From contig NZ_CP077290.1 in the NCBI RefSeq assembly GCF_019047785.1, positions 1,240,001-1,304,000 of the forward strand: 64,000 bases of DNA, read 5' to 3'. A program made the translations under genes and the position numbers. The notes under the pieces were generated by a model. The model was not told where the DNA came from, made no database searches, and saw only the letters and a list, made by a program, of their open reading frames with translations. Below are positions 1-10,375 of the stretch, piece by piece. The stretch's first letter is position 1, and every line of letters starts with the position of its first letter. Origin of the DNA: Enterobacter cancerogenus. Its GTDB lineage: Bacteria; Pseudomonadota; Gammaproteobacteria; Enterobacterales; Enterobacteriaceae.

Positions 1-126
1 GATATCTTAGCCTCTTTTCTTTTTCCGCCAGACAATCCATTCTACTCTCGCGATATAATTTCCATTCAGCGACATTTGCATTTCTTATCCTTGACGGTGT
101 TATCTCCACGTAAAAGGAAAAGAGAA

Positions 127-2082
127 ATGAAATATGGAAAAATGGCTTTATTAGTCGCTGGATTGATTGGGAGCGGTTACCTGTATGCCGAAGACACCGC
201 CCCACCCGCTTCGGCCTACACGAAAGAGATGAACGCCGCCGTATATCAGCAGCTCGACTTCAACGATAAACAGGATATAGAAGACGCAAAACGGGGATTT
301 ATCGCCTCGCTGTCCCCGCAAATGATTAAAAACGACCAGGGCAAAACCGTAATTAATCTCGACAACTGGTCGTTTTTAAAAGGCGAAGCCCCGGACACCG
401 TTAACCCGTCGCTGTGGCGGCACGCCCAGCTCACGAACATTGCCGGCCTGTTTAAGGTTACCGACCGGATGTACCAGATCCGCGGGCTGGATATCTCCAA
501 CATGACCATTATCGAGGGCGACAGCGGGCTTATTATTATCGATCCGCTTGTCGTACCGGATTCAGCGCGCGCTGCGCTTGAACTCTATTATCAGCATCGC
601 CCGAAAAAGCCAGTGGTCGCGGTCATTTACTCTCATAGCCATCTTGACCACTTTGGCGGTGTGACAGGTGTTGTGTCGGAAGCCGACGTCAACGCGGGGA
701 AAGTGAAAATATTCGCCCCGGAAGGTTTTATGGAGGAGGCTTCCAGCGAGAATCTGCTGGCCGGGAACGCCATGAGCCGGCGGGCGCTGTTTATGTACGG
801 CATGATGGTGAAGCAGGGTCCACAGGGGCACGTTGACGACGGCATCGGTAAAAGCATTGCCATTGGGCGCAACTCGCTCATCCCCCCCACCTATATTGTT
901 AACGAATCGGGTAAACGGGTCACTATCGACGGCGTGGAGGTGGAGTTTATTTTAGCCCCCGGCACCGAGGCACCGTCAGAGATGATGCTCTGGTTCCCGC
1001 AAATGAAAGTTCTGAATGGTTCAGAACTCTTCAACGCCACGATGCACAACTTATACACCTTGCGCGGCGCGAAGGCCCGCAGCGCGGTTAACTGGTGGAA
1101 AGCGCTCAATTATGTGCTCGATAAATATGGCGATAGAGCGGAGATCGCCGTCAGTCAGCATCTGTGGCCGGTATGGAACAATGCCCGGGTGAAATCTTAC
1201 ATCGCGGCTCAGCGCGATATGTATAAATACATCAATGACCAGGCGCTTAACCTCATCAACAAAGGCTACAACATGGAGGAAGTCGCCGAGAACATGACGC
1301 TGCCTGATTCGCTGGCAAAAAGCTGGAAGAACCGCGGTTATTACGGCTCACTCAGCCACAATGCCAAAGCCATGTACATTTACTATATGGGCTGGTATGA
1401 CAGCAATCCGGCAAAACTTCAGCCCCTACCCGATGTGAAATCCGCCCCTCGCTATATCCACATGATGGGCGGCGCGAAAAAGGTCTTTGAGGGTGCCAAA
1501 CAGGCGATGTCCAGCGGCGAGTATCGCTGGGCCGCGCAGCTGCTGAATCACCTCATTTTCGCCGAGCCGGATAACAAGCAGGCCAAAGCGCTGCAGGCAG
1601 AGGTCTTCACCCAGCTTGCTTACCAGAGTGAAAACGCTATCTGGCGCAATGAGTATCTCTCAGGGGCGAAAGAGTTGCGTGATGGCGTTCCGGCTATTCC
1701 GGTCTCAAGTACGCTCGACAGCGAACTGACGGCGCGCATTGAACCTGAAGCGCTGCTGGATTATATGGGCGTTGCGCTTAATGGACCGAAAGCCAACAAT
1801 AAAACCCTGCACTTTAACTGGCAGGTTTCAGAGGGTTCAACCTATGGGATCGCGTTAAATAATAGCGTTATTGTTTATCACAAAAATAAGCCATTTAACG
1901 ACCCGGCCTTTACCCTGACTTCTGACGTCGTCAATTTCTCGCATCTGCTCACGAAAGCCACTTCGCTAAATGAGGCTATGCGTAATAAATCGGTTGAATT
2001 AAAGGGCAACCCGGATGCCTGTGAACAACTGCTTTCCCTGATCGACGTATTCCCTTCCATGTTTAATATTGTGACCCCTTAA
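127..2082 (+). CDS. Periplasmic alkyl sulfatase, metallo-beta-lactamase fold (SdsA1/YjcS type)
   Basis: Predicted class III alkylsulfatase that cleaves alkyl sulfate esters (SDS-like detergents) to alcohol and sulfate with a dinuclear zinc centre. The 651-residue product is close to E. coli YjcS in length. The ATG at 127 follows an AAAAGGAAAAGAG ribosome site and gives a signal peptide (hydrophobic residues about 6-20, likely cleavage before EDTA). The metallo-beta-lactamase motif HSHLDH lies at about residues 170-175; a later SELF..TMHNLY segment probably supplies the second metal site. Middle and C-terminal parts fit the dimerisation and SCP2-like domains of the family. It heads a cluster with two outer-membrane proteins. 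Family assignment is firm; the true substrate is unknown. An in-frame ATG at 76 lacks a signal peptide and is less likely. Confidence 0.88.
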   Translation: MKYGKMALLVAGLIGSGYLYAEDTAPPASAYTKEMNAAVYQQLDFNDKQDIEDAKRGFIASLSPQMIKNDQGKTVINLDNWSFLKGEAPDTVNPSLWRHAQLTNIAGLFKVTDRMYQIRGLDISNMTIIEGDSGLIIIDPLVVPDSARAALELYYQHRPKKPVVAVIYSHSHLDHFGGVTGVVSEADVNAGKVKIFAPEGFMEEASSENLLAGNAMSRRALFMYGMMVKQGPQGHVDDGIGKSIAIGRNSLIPPTYIVNESGKRVTIDGVEVEFILAPGTEAPSEMMLWFPQMKVLNGSELFNATMHNLYTLRGAKARSAVNWWKALNYVLDKYGDRAEIAVSQHLWPVWNNARVKSYIAAQRDMYKYINDQALNLINKGYNMEEVAENMTLPDSLAKSWKNRGYYGSLSHNAKAMYIYYMGWYDSNPAKLQPLPDVKSAPRYIHMMGGAKKVFEGAKQAMSSGEYRWAAQLLNHLIFAEPDNKQAKALQAEVFTQLAYQSENAIWRNEYLSGAKELRDGVPAIPVSSTLDSELTARIEPEALLDYMGVALNGPKANNKTLHFNWQVSEGSTYGIALNNSVIVYHKNKPFNDPAFTLTSDVVNFSHLLTKATSLNEAMRNKSVELKGNPDACEQLLSLIDVFPSMFNIVTP

Positions 2083-2090
2083 CCTCTGGC

Positions 2091-2123
2091 ACCTCCCGCC
2101 TTAACTACGCGGGAGGTTTTTTT
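2091..2123 (+). terminator. Intercistronic rho-independent terminator
   Basis: Nine-base stem ACCTCCCGC / GCGGGAGGT with a nine-base loop, followed by seven T. It sits between the sulfatase stop codon and the next gene, whose ribosome site begins seven bases after the T run. It probably limits read-through from the sulfatase into the barrel genes. Confidence 0.85.
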
Positions 2124-2140
2124 ATAAATAAGGAGGCGCT

Positions 2141-3064
2141 ATGCGAAGCTCCAGTAAAAGTCTGATTGTCGCACTGATAGTTTTATTATGTGGTTTACTC
2201 CTCATTTTATTGCCGCTGGTTGCGAAGGCTGATAATGCGCGCGACTGGCAAAATTTACCGAAGGATAAAAACCTTATTTTTGGCTATTACAATAACGTTA
2301 AAAGCAACACCGATATCAGTAGTGCCCTGCCGGTCGATGGCGTTAGCGTGGATGCGGACGTTTATATATTCCGTTACGCGCGCACGTTTGACATTGACGG
2401 GCGCATTTCCGCCATCCAGATCATTCAGCCTTACGCCAGCGTGAGCGCCTCGCTGGATAATTCCCGCTATTTCACCGGCTCGCTGGAGCATGAAAATATC
2501 GGCGATACGCAGGTTATTTTCGCCCATAACCTGTTTGGCGCGCCCGCGCTTAGTGAAGAACAGTTCCGTCAGTGGAAGCCGGAGACCTTCCTCAGCGCGG
2601 CGTTCTGGCTCACGCTGCCCACCGGGGATTATGACCGTAATAATACAATTAACATTGGCGCTAACCGCTGGGGCTTTAAGCCCGAACTGGCGTTCGGCAC
2701 CCCTGTTGGTCACAGCTGGATCGAGCTAAACAGCTGGATCAATTTTTATACGGATAACAAGGAGTATCAGCAAAACAGCAGGCTTGAACAGCGTCCGCTG
2801 TACGCACTGGAAGGGCACTGGAGCTACACTCTCTCCCCTGCGTTCTGGCTTTCACTGGACGGCAGCTGGGCCAAAGGCGGCGAAACGCGCGTAGACGGCG
2901 TGCTTCAGGACGATGAGCAGGAAAACGTTCTGCTTGGTGGAACGGTGGGCTTTATGCTTAGCCCGCATTTTGGCGGCATGGTGGCGTATACCGATACCGT
3001 CGATCGGCGTGAGGGGTCGCCGGATGTCGCTACCTGGACATTCAGACTCCAGTATCTCTGGTAA
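2141..3064 (+). CDS. Outer-membrane barrel protein, phenol-degradation MetA-pathway transporter family
   Basis: A 307-residue protein with an N-terminal export signal (long hydrophobic stretch about residues 8-28, likely cleavage after AKA). The alternating aromatic and polar pattern (NLIFGYYNNV, YIFRYARTF, FYTDNKEYQQ, WSYTLSPAFWLSLDGSW) and the C-terminal WTFRLQYLW, ending in an aromatic residue, are typical of outer-membrane beta barrels. It resembles the MetA-pathway family of putative hydrophobic-compound transporters. A near-perfect AGGAGG lies 6 bases before the ATG. With the neighbouring sulfatase it could pass alkyl chains or sulfate esters across the outer membrane; that role is inference. 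Confidence 0.72.
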   Translation: MRSSSKSLIVALIVLLCGLLLILLPLVAKADNARDWQNLPKDKNLIFGYYNNVKSNTDISSALPVDGVSVDADVYIFRYARTFDIDGRISAIQIIQPYASVSASLDNSRYFTGSLEHENIGDTQVIFAHNLFGAPALSEEQFRQWKPETFLSAAFWLTLPTGDYDRNNTINIGANRWGFKPELAFGTPVGHSWIELNSWINFYTDNKEYQQNSRLEQRPLYALEGHWSYTLSPAFWLSLDGSWAKGGETRVDGVLQDDEQENVLLGGTVGFMLSPHFGGMVAYTDTVDRREGSPDVATWTFRLQYLW

Positions 3065-3074
3065 GGAGAAGACG

Positions 3075-3845
3075 ATGCGCTATTTCTTTCCTTGCCTCGT
3101 CGCGCTTCTTATACCGCTATCAAGCGGTGCCGCCACCGATGACGCGATAGAAAAGGCCACTAATCCGCTGCACCTTTCCACCTCCGTGGCGTTACAGGAC
3201 TACTACACGCCTGAGCTTTACGGCAGCGACCGTCATACCAACGACACCCTTTTCCGGATGACCACGCCCGTTGCAGCGAACGATCTGGTGCCGGTACCGC
3301 AGATTTTACGCATGACGGTGCCGCTTGCCACACGACCGCAGCCGGGTGGCGGCTACGCAACGGGACTCGGCGATATCAACCTCTTTGACATTTTTCTGCT
3401 CAAGCAGGACGGCATTAAGCTGGGCATCGGCCCTCTGTTAACCGCCAACTCCGCTGCGCACGACGATACCGGCACCGGCAAGTGGCAGGCGGGCCTCTCG
3501 GCCATTGCCATCAAATCGACGCCCGTCTGGATGGCGGGCACGCTTGTCCAGTGGCAAACGAGCGTGGCGGGCGACAGCGATCGCGACGACGTCCAAACCG
3601 GTACGTTTCAGCCGATCATGGTCCTCAAAATGCCGGAGGGCTGGTATCTGCGTACGTCGGGGATCTGGACCTGGAACATGGAGACTGATGACTACGCCAT
3701 TCCCGTGGGGCTTGGCGGAGGGCGAGCCTGGAGCGTGGGATCAAATGTGGTGAGCGCGTTCCTTGAGCCGCAGTGGACGGTGGCGCATAAAGGCGATTAT
3801 CAGCCCGAGCTGACGTTTTTTGCTGGCGTCAGCGTTGTAATGTAA
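3075..3845 (+). CDS. Second outer-membrane barrel-like protein of the sulfatase cluster
   Basis: A 256-residue exported protein starting 10 bases after the previous stop, with a GGAGAAG ribosome site, so almost certainly co-transcribed and translated in sequence with it. The first 19 residues look like a signal peptide (FFPCLVALLIPLSSGAA). The body has the same style of amphipathic strands (GLGDINLFDIFLLKQ, GIKLGIGPLLTA, WYLRTSGIWTWNME) seen in MetA-pathway-like barrels. Unlike its neighbour it ends in VSVVM without a terminal aromatic residue, which is atypical for a barrel insertion signal. Function is not known. The frame stays open upstream to 2913, but that extension overlaps the previous gene and lacks a signal. 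Confidence 0.65.
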   Translation: MRYFFPCLVALLIPLSSGAATDDAIEKATNPLHLSTSVALQDYYTPELYGSDRHTNDTLFRMTTPVAANDLVPVPQILRMTVPLATRPQPGGGYATGLGDINLFDIFLLKQDGIKLGIGPLLTANSAAHDDTGTGKWQAGLSAIAIKSTPVWMAGTLVQWQTSVAGDSDRDDVQTGTFQPIMVLKMPEGWYLRTSGIWTWNMETDDYAIPVGLGGGRAWSVGSNVVSAFLEPQWTVAHKGDYQPELTFFAGVSVVM

Positions 3846-3868
3846 AAAAAGGCCGCTTTTCAGCGGCC
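3844..3868 (-). terminator. Terminator of the sdh-suc operon
   Basis: Seven-base stem GGCCGCT / AGCGGCC with a four-base loop; on the minus strand it is followed by seven T. It lies 60 bases beyond the sucD stop. On the plus strand no T run follows, so it serves mainly the suc operon. Confidence 0.85.
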
Positions 3869-3928
3869 AACCATGTCGAAACGGACATTTTGTTATATCA
3901 AGCTCCCCATTCAGAGAGCAGAGAGGAT

Positions 3929-4798
3929 TTACTTAATGATGGATTTCAGTGCTTCACCGATATCCGCCAGGCTGCGAACGGTCTTCACGCCTGCGGCTTC
4001 CAGTGCTGCGAATTTCTCGTCTGCGGTCCCTTTACCGCCGGCGATAATCGCCCCTGCGTGACCCATACGTTTGCCTTTCGGCGCAGTCACGCCTGCGATA
4101 TAGCCCACAACCGGTTTGGTCACGTTTTCTTTAATGTAAGCAGCCGCTTCTTCTTCCGCGCTTCCGCCGATCTCGCCGATCATCACGATCGCTTCGGTCT
4201 GCGGATCTTCCTGGAACAGCTTCAGGATGTCGATGAAGTTAGAGCCAGGGATCGGGTCACCGCCGATGCCCACACAGGTGGACTGGCCGAAACCGTAGTC
4301 GGTGGTCTGCTTAACGGCTTCATAAGTCAGGGTACCAGAGCGGGAAACGATGCCCACTTTGCCCGGCTTGTGAATGTGGCCTGGCATGATGCCGATTTTG
4401 CATTCACCCGGGGTGATGACGCCTGGGCAGTTCGGGCCAATCATACGCACGCCCGCTTCATCCAGCTTGACCTTCACGGTCAGCATATCCAGCGTCGGGA
4501 TACCTTCGGTGATGGTGATAATCAGCTTGATACCCGCATCGATCGCTTCCAGGATGGAGTCTTTGCAGAACGGTGCCGGAACGTAGATCACGGTCGCGGT
4601 CGCGCCCGTCGCTTCTACCGCTTCACGCACGGTATTAAATACCGGCAGGCCCAGGTGCGTGGTGCCGCCTTTACCTGGCGTCACGCCGCCAACCATCTGC
4701 GTACCGTAGGCAATCGCCTGTTCGGAGTGGAAAGTCCCCTGGCTACCGGTGAAGCCCTGGCAGATAACCTTGGTATCTTTATTAATTAAAACTGACAT
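3929..4798 (-). CDS. sucD: Succinate-CoA ligase (ADP-forming), alpha subunit
   Basis: Alpha subunit of succinyl-CoA synthetase, which interconverts succinyl-CoA and succinate with ATP formation in the TCA cycle. The 289-residue protein has the N-terminal CoA-binding domain ([11 protein letters not shown]) and the phosphohistidine loop GHAGAI with the histidine at about residue 247. Its ATG overlaps the sucC stop by one base, so the two subunits are translationally coupled. Last gene of the sdhCDAB-sucABCD operon. The 3' untranslated stretch of about 60 bases before the terminator is where related bacteria process the SdhX small RNA from this transcript. Confidence 0.97.
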   Translation of the reverse strand: MSVLINKDTKVICQGFTGSQGTFHSEQAIAYGTQMVGGVTPGKGGTTHLGLPVFNTVREAVEATGATATVIYVPAPFCKDSILEAIDAGIKLIITITEGIPTLDMLTVKVKLDEAGVRMIGPNCPGVITPGECKIGIMPGHIHKPGKVGIVSRSGTLTYEAVKQTTDYGFGQSTCVGIGGDPIPGSNFIDILKLFQEDPQTEAIVMIGEIGGSAEEEAAAYIKENVTKPVVGYIAGVTAPKGKRMGHAGAIIAGGKGTADEKFAALEAAGVKTVRSLADIGEALKSIIK

Positions 4799-5964
4799 TA
4801 TTTCCCCTCCACTGCGGCAACAACCTGCTGAGCTGCATCCGTCAGACTTTTCGCTGCAATAATATTCAGGCCGCTGTCAGCCAGTTTTTTCGCGCCAAGT
4901 TCAGCGTTGTTACCTTCCAGACGCACAACCACCGGCACGTTAACACCCACTTCTTCCACCGCACCGATAATGCCGTCGGCAATCAGGTCGCAGCGAACGA
5001 TACCGCCGAAGATGTTCACCAGAACGGCCTTCACGTTGTCGTCAGAGAGGATGATTTTGAACGCTTCGGTCACGCGCTCTTTGGTTGCGCCACCGCCCAC
5101 GTCGAGGAAGTTTGCCGGTTCGCCACCGTGCAGCTTAACGATGTCCATGGTGCCCATTGCCAGGCCCGCACCGTTAACCATGCAGCCGATGTTGCCATCC
5201 AGCGCCACGTAGTTCAGTTCCCACTGTGCAGCCTGCGCTTCACGCGGATCTTCCTGAGACTGGTCGCGCATTTCGCGCAGATCGGCCTGGCGGAACAGCG
5301 CGTTGCCGTCTGCACCCAGCTTGCCGTCGAGGCAGATCAGGTCGCCCTGCGTGGTGATCACCAGCGGGTTGATTTCGATCAGCGCCAGGTCGCGCTCGAG
5401 GAAGATATTCGCCAGACCCATGAAGATCTTGGTGAACTGCTGGACCAGCTTGCCTTCCAGACCCAGTTTGAACGCCAGCTCACGTCCCTGGTAAGGCATA
5501 GGGCCTGCCAGCGGATCGATAGCCACTTTGTGGATCAGGTGCGGGGTCTCTTCCGCCACTTTTTCGATTTCCACGCCGCCTTCAGTAGACGCCATGAACA
5601 CCACGCGACGGGAGCTACGGTCAACAACCGCGCCCAGGTACAGCTCTTTTGCGATATCGGTCGCAGCTTCAACCAGGATCTGGTTTACCGGCTGGCCGTT
5701 GGCATCCGTTTGGTACGTCACCAGACGCTTGCCCAGCCAGTGTTCAGCGAACGCGCGGATCTCTTCTTTGCTCTTAACAACCTTCACACCGCCCGCTTTA
5801 CCACGGCCACCAGCGTGAACCTGACATTTAACTACCCACGGGCCAGCGCCAATTTTGGAAGCGGCTTCTTCTGCTTCACGCGGAGTAGTACAGGCATAAC
5901 CCACCGGAGCCGGTAAGCCATACCGGGCAAACAGCTGTTTGGCCTGATATTCATGTAAGTTCAT
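4798..5964 (-). CDS. sucC: Succinate-CoA ligase (ADP-forming), beta subunit
   Basis: Beta subunit of succinyl-CoA synthetase, 388 residues, the usual length. It has an N-terminal ATP-grasp domain ([14 protein letters not shown] start; [14 protein letters not shown] nucleotide loop; EINPL) and a C-terminal ligase domain with [10 protein letters not shown]. It forms the alpha2beta2 enzyme with SucD, encoded immediately downstream with a one-base overlap. A 114-base gap containing a palindromic repeat separates it from sucB. Confidence 0.97.
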   Translation of the reverse strand: MNLHEYQAKQLFARYGLPAPVGYACTTPREAEEAASKIGAGPWVVKCQVHAGGRGKAGGVKVVKSKEEIRAFAEHWLGKRLVTYQTDANGQPVNQILVEAATDIAKELYLGAVVDRSSRRVVFMASTEGGVEIEKVAEETPHLIHKVAIDPLAGPMPYQGRELAFKLGLEGKLVQQFTKIFMGLANIFLERDLALIEINPLVITTQGDLICLDGKLGADGNALFRQADLREMRDQSQEDPREAQAAQWELNYVALDGNIGCMVNGAGLAMGTMDIVKLHGGEPANFLDVGGGATKERVTEAFKIILSDDNVKAVLVNIFGGIVRCDLIADGIIGAVEEVGVNVPVVVRLEGNNAELGAKKLADSGLNIIAAKSLTDAAQQVVAAVEGK

Positions 5965-6003
5965 GTGTTCTATCCATCCTTCAGGGTAATCGTTATCTTT
6001 TAA

Positions 6004-6060
6004 CCTGTAGACCGGCGCGTTCTGAGCGCCGCATGGCGCTACGCTTATCCGGCCTACAGG
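6004..6060. repeat. REP-like palindromic element between sucB and sucC
   Basis: Outer arms CCTGTAG and CTACAGG, each next to CCGG, enclose a smaller hairpin GGCGC / GCGCC. The element fits the repetitive extragenic palindromes of enteric bacteria and lies inside the operon, where such hairpins can protect upstream mRNA. Confidence 0.7.
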
Positions 6061-6078
6061 GCAGGTGATGCAAAACTA

Positions 6079-7293
6079 CTACACGTCCAGCAGCAGACGC
6101 GTTGGGTCTTCCAGCAGCTCTTTAATGGCGACCAGGAAGCCCACGGACTCGCGGCCGTCGATCAGACGGTGATCGTAAGAGAGTGCCAGGTACATCATCG
6201 GCAGGATCTCAACTTTACCGTCTACCGCCATAGGACGATCTTTGATGGCATGCATGCCGAGGATCGCGCTCTGTGGCGGGTTAATGATTGGAGTGGACAT
6301 CAGCGAACCAAATACGCCGCCGTTGGTAATGGTGAAGTTACCGCCGGTCAGGTCGTCGACGGTCAGCTTGCCGTCACGGCCTTTCACGGCCAGCTCTTTG
6401 ATTTTCTTCTCGATGTCTGCCATGCCCAGGGTGTCTACGTCGCGCAGAACCGGCGTGACCAGACCACGCGGGGTCGATACCGCCATGCTGACGTCGAAGT
6501 AGTTGTGATAAACCACGTCGTCGCCATCAATAGAGGCATTCACTTCCGGGTAGCGTTTCAGCGCTTCAACCACCGCCTTCACGTAGAAGGACATAAAGCC
6601 CAGACGGATACCGTGACGTTTTTCAAACGCGTCACCGTACTGCTTACGCAGGTCCATGATGGGCTTCATGTTCACTTCGTTGAAGGTGGTCAGCATCGCG
6701 GTAGAGTTTTTCGCTTCCAGCAGACGCTCGGCCACACGCTTACGCAGGCGGGTCATCGGCACGCGTTTTTCACTACGGGCACCCAGAGCAGGCTGTGCTG
6801 CTGGTGCAGTCGCAGGCGCTTTCGCTTCAGAAGGCGCTTTCGCCAGATGCTTCTCAACGTCTTCACGGGTCAGTCGACCACCCACGCCGGTGCCTTTGAT
6901 GGCGGACGCGTCGAGAGTGTGCTCGGCCAGCAGACGACGGATCGCCGGGCTGAGCGCGTCGTTAGACTGCTCTTCCAGAGAAGCCTGCTGACGCTGCGCC
7001 GGGGTAGAGGCTTTCTCTTCCGTTTTGGCGCTCGACTCTTTGCCCGCGCTGTTGCCTTCACGCAGGCGACCGAGGATCTGGCGAGAGGTGACGGTTGTAC
7101 CTTCATCTTCCAGCACTGCGTCCAGAATGCCATCCGCCGATGCCGGTACTTCCAGTACCACTTTGTCAGTTTCGATTTCTACCAGCACTTCATCACGCTT
7201 AACGCTATCGCCCGGTTTTTTATGCCAGGTGGCAACAGTCGCATCTGCTACGGATTCAGGCAGGTCGGGAACAAGAATATCTACGCTACTCAT
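6079..7293 (-). CDS. sucB: 2-oxoglutarate dehydrogenase E2, dihydrolipoyl succinyltransferase
   Basis: Core acyltransferase of the 2-oxoglutarate dehydrogenase complex, transferring succinyl groups to CoA. Domains in order: lipoyl domain (residues about 1-80, lipoylated lysine 44 in [11 protein letters not shown]), an Ala/Ser/Glu-rich linker, the E3-binding domain ([14 protein letters not shown], about 112-150), a second Ala/Pro linker and the catalytic domain with the C-terminal [11 protein letters not shown] active-site motif. 404 residues, matching the family. It follows sucA by 14 bases. Confidence 0.97.
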   Translation of the reverse strand: MSSVDILVPDLPESVADATVATWHKKPGDSVKRDEVLVEIETDKVVLEVPASADGILDAVLEDEGTTVTSRQILGRLREGNSAGKESSAKTEEKASTPAQRQQASLEEQSNDALSPAIRRLLAEHTLDASAIKGTGVGGRLTREDVEKHLAKAPSEAKAPATAPAAQPALGARSEKRVPMTRLRKRVAERLLEAKNSTAMLTTFNEVNMKPIMDLRKQYGDAFEKRHGIRLGFMSFYVKAVVEALKRYPEVNASIDGDDVVYHNYFDVSMAVSTPRGLVTPVLRDVDTLGMADIEKKIKELAVKGRDGKLTVDDLTGGNFTITNGGVFGSLMSTPIINPPQSAILGMHAIKDRPMAVDGKVEILPMMYLALSYDHRLIDGRESVGFLVAIKELLEDPTRLLLDV

Positions 7294-7307
7294 TATGTAT
7301 CCTTTAA

Positions 7308-10115
7308 TTAATCGACGTTCAGCGCGTCATTGACCAGATCTTGTTGCTGCTTCTGGTGAACGGACATATACCCTACCGCCGGAGAGGCGGAGGCCGGGCG
7401 ACCTGCGTAACGCAGGGCAGACCCAAATGGAATCACTTCACGGAAATGATGCTGGCTGCAGTACCATGCGCCCTGGTTGAGCGGCTCTTCCTGGCACCAG
7501 ACAAAATCATGGACGTGAGCATACTGTTTCAGCACTTCCTGCATCGCCTGATGCGGGAACGGATAAAGCTGTTCGATACGCACGATGGCGACATCTTTCT
7601 GATCGTTCTTGCGGCGCTGTTCCAGCAGGTCGTAATAAACCTTACCAGAACACATCACAACGCGCTTCACGCCCTTCGGATCCAGTTCGTCGATTTCACC
7701 GATGGCCGGCAGGAAGGTGCCGTTCGCCAGTTCGTCGAGGCTGGACACCGCCAGCGGATGACGCAGCAGCGATTTCGGCGACATCACCACCAGTGGACGG
7801 CGCATACCGCGCAGCGCCTGACGACGCAGCATGTGGTAAACCTGAGCCGGGGTCGATGGTACGCAGACCTGCATGTTCTGCTCGGCGCAGAGCTGCAGAT
7901 AACGCTCCAGACGCGCGGAGGAGTGCTCCGGTCCCTGCCCTTCGTAACCGTGTGGCAGCAGCATCACCAGGCCACACATACGGCCCCACTTCTGTTCGCC
8001 AGAAGAGATGAACTGGTCGATAACCACCTGCGCACCGTTGGCGAAGTCACCAAACTGCGCTTCCCAGATGGTCAGGGTGCGAGGTTCTGCGGTCGCGTAA
8101 CCGTACTCGAATGCCAGAACCGCTTCTTCAGACAGCACGGAGTCCCAGACCCGGAACTGGCCCTGACCGTTATGCACGTGCTGCAGCGGGGTATAGGTTG
8201 AACCGTTGGTCTGGTTATGCACAACCGCGTGGCGGTGGAAGAAGGTACCGCGACCCGCATCCTCACCGGAAAGACGAACAGGGATACCTTCGTCAACCAG
8301 CGTGGCATAGGCCAGCGTTTCCGCCCCGCCCCAGTCGAACAGCTTCTCACCTGCCGCCATGGACTGGCGATCGCCATAGATTTTTGCTACGCGAGACTGC
8401 ATCTCGATAGCGTCAGGCACGGTGCTAATGCGTTTAGCCAGCTCCTGCAGGCGCTTCATCTCGACCTTGTTCGGGTAGCTCTCATCCCACTCGTGGTTGA
8501 GGTACGGCGACCAGGTAAAGGAGTGCATGTTCATCGGACGCAGCTCTTTCACAACGCATTCACCTGCATCCAGCGCGTCACGGTAAAGATTGACCAGCTC
8601 GGTCGCATCTTCCAGCGTCGCCACTTTTTCGGCTTCAAGCCGGTCGGCATAAATTTTGCGCGGCGTTGGGTGTTTTTTGATTTTCTGGTACATCAACGGC
8701 TGGGTTGCGCTTGGCTCGTCAGCTTCGTTGTGGCCGTGACGGCGGTAGCAGAACAGGTCGATCAGCACGTCGCGTTTGAAGGTATTACGGTAGTCCAGCG
8801 CCAGACGGGTGACGAAGGCCACTGCTTCCGGATCGTCCGCGTTGACGTGGAAGATTGGCGCCTGCACCATCTTACCGATGTCGGTACAATACGGCGTAGA
8901 ACGCGCATCCAGCGGGTTAGAGGTAGTGAAGCCCACCTGGTTGTTGATCACGATGCGAACGGTACCGCCCACTTCGTAACCCCGCGCTTTGGACATGTTC
9001 AGGGTCTCCTGAACCACGCCCTGACCGGTAATCGCCGCATCACCGTGAATGGTAATCGGCAGCACTTTATTGCTGCTCGGCTCGTCAAGACGATCCAGAC
9101 GCGCGCGCACCGAACCAATGACGACCGGGCTTACGATTTCGAGGTGCGACGGGTTAAACGCCAGCGCCAGGTGAACCTGACCGCCTTCGGTTTCGATATC
9201 TGACGAGAAGCCCATGTGGTACTTCACGTCACCGGTGCCGAGATGTTCTTTGTGTTTACCCGCGAATTCGTCGAACAGGTCCTGAGGCTTTTTGCCCAGC
9301 ACGTTGACCAGCACGTTCAGACGACCACGGTGCGCCATGCCCAGCACCACTTCACGGGTGCCGCTCTTGCCCGCATGGCGGATCAGCTCTTTGAGCATCG
9401 GGACTAACGCATCGCCGCCTTCCAGCGAGAAGCGTTTTGCGCCCGGGAATTTTGCGCCCAGATAGCGCTCAAGCCCTTCTGCTGCGGTCAACTCACCCAG
9501 GAAGCGCTTTTTCTCTTCATGAGAGAAGGTGGCGTGCCCCGCCACGGATTCGATACGCTGCTGGATCCAGCGCTTCTCTTCGGTGGAGGTAATGTGCATA
9601 TATTCCGCGCCGATGGAGCCGCAGTAAGTCTGCTTGAGCGCGTCAATCAACTCGCCCAGCTTCATCGTATCTTTGCCGATGGCAAACGAACCTACGTTAA
9701 AGGTTTCCTGGAAATCGGCCTCGGTCAGATCGTGGAAGGCCGGATCGAGATCCGCCACACGTTCTTGCTGCCACAGTCCCAGCGGATCGAGATTCGCATG
9801 CTGGTGACCACGGAAGCGATAAGCGTTAATAAGCTGCAGGACTTTAACCTGCTTCGCATTGGTGTCAGGGTCGGAAATCGCAGAAGAGTAACGTGAGGCA
9901 TCCTTCGCCAGACGACGGAAATAATCACGTGTTTTGGAATGGAATTGATCCGGTTTGACCCCTGTACCAGGCAACTGCTGGAACATGGAACGCCAGTTTG
10001 CGTCCACTGAGTCAGGATCGGTTAAGAAGTCTTCATAGAGCTGTTCTATCCAGCTCTGGTTTGCACCAGAGAGGTAAGAAGAGTCCAGCCAGGCTTTCAT
10101 TGCGCCGTTCTGCAT
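7308..10115 (-). CDS. sucA: 2-oxoglutarate dehydrogenase E1 component
   Basis: Thiamine-diphosphate-dependent decarboxylase of the 2-oxoglutarate dehydrogenase complex, 935 residues. The N-terminal peptide ([20 protein letters not shown]) that docks onto SucB is present, as are the thiamine region ([10 protein letters not shown] and later NNQVGFTT) and the transketolase-like pyrimidine-binding domain ([17 protein letters not shown]). AAGGGATCACG precedes the start. It is separated from sdhB by 260 bases holding two inverted repeats, where the E. coli homologue has an extra suc promoter; I see no strong promoter there. Confidence 0.97.
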   Translation of the reverse strand: MQNGAMKAWLDSSYLSGANQSWIEQLYEDFLTDPDSVDANWRSMFQQLPGTGVKPDQFHSKTRDYFRRLAKDASRYSSAISDPDTNAKQVKVLQLINAYRFRGHQHANLDPLGLWQQERVADLDPAFHDLTEADFQETFNVGSFAIGKDTMKLGELIDALKQTYCGSIGAEYMHITSTEEKRWIQQRIESVAGHATFSHEEKKRFLGELTAAEGLERYLGAKFPGAKRFSLEGGDALVPMLKELIRHAGKSGTREVVLGMAHRGRLNVLVNVLGKKPQDLFDEFAGKHKEHLGTGDVKYHMGFSSDIETEGGQVHLALAFNPSHLEIVSPVVIGSVRARLDRLDEPSSNKVLPITIHGDAAITGQGVVQETLNMSKARGYEVGGTVRIVINNQVGFTTSNPLDARSTPYCTDIGKMVQAPIFHVNADDPEAVAFVTRLALDYRNTFKRDVLIDLFCYRRHGHNEADEPSATQPLMYQKIKKHPTPRKIYADRLEAEKVATLEDATELVNLYRDALDAGECVVKELRPMNMHSFTWSPYLNHEWDESYPNKVEMKRLQELAKRISTVPDAIEMQSRVAKIYGDRQSMAAGEKLFDWGGAETLAYATLVDEGIPVRLSGEDAGRGTFFHRHAVVHNQTNGSTYTPLQHVHNGQGQFRVWDSVLSEEAVLAFEYGYATAEPRTLTIWEAQFGDFANGAQVVIDQFISSGEQKWGRMCGLVMLLPHGYEGQGPEHSSARLERYLQLCAEQNMQVCVPSTPAQVYHMLRRQALRGMRRPLVVMSPKSLLRHPLAVSSLDELANGTFLPAIGEIDELDPKGVKRVVMCSGKVYYDLLEQRRKNDQKDVAIVRIEQLYPFPHQAMQEVLKQYAHVHDFVWCQEEPLNQGAWYCSQHHFREVIPFGSALRYAGRPASASPAVGYMSVHQKQQQDLVNDALNVD

Positions 10116-10245
10116 CGTGATCCCTTAAGCATTTTATGCTTACTTTCGCCGTAGAAACTACCACGTACAACACGTACGTGCCGGGGTTCACCTGCGAGCT
10201 CTTTCTGGCCCGCGAAGGAACCTTTAGAAACTGTCTTAAGGGTTT

Positions 10246-10280
10246 CCCCTCACCCCGACCCTCTCCCATAGGAGAGGGGG
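10246..10280. repeat. Dispersed palindromic repeat, copy 1
   Basis: Consists of CCCCTCACCCCGACCCTCTC followed by a short loop and GAGAGGGGG. It is one of five related copies in this window and is arranged inverted to copy 2, 40 bases away, in the sdhB-sucA gap. Confidence 0.7.
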
Positions 10281-10320
10281 AATGTCGTCGGCAGTTTTTA
10301 AAGATTTCCTGCAATCTATT

Positions 10321-10354
10321 CCCTCTCCCTTGGGGAGAGGGTTAGGGTGAGGGG
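10321..10354. repeat. Dispersed palindromic repeat, copy 2
   Basis: Reverse-orientation copy of the same family: CCCTCTCCC-loop-GGGAGAGGG followed by TTAGGGTGAGGGG. Together with copy 1 it can form either two small hairpins or one long stem in the sdhB-sucA untranslated region. Confidence 0.7.
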
Positions 10355-10375
10355 AACAGCGCCCCCTCTTATGAC

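Noticed and set aside
6169..9203. Long plus-strand open frames opposite sucB and sucA
   Set aside because: Antisense shadows of conserved genes; no ribosome sites, motifs or sensible composition.
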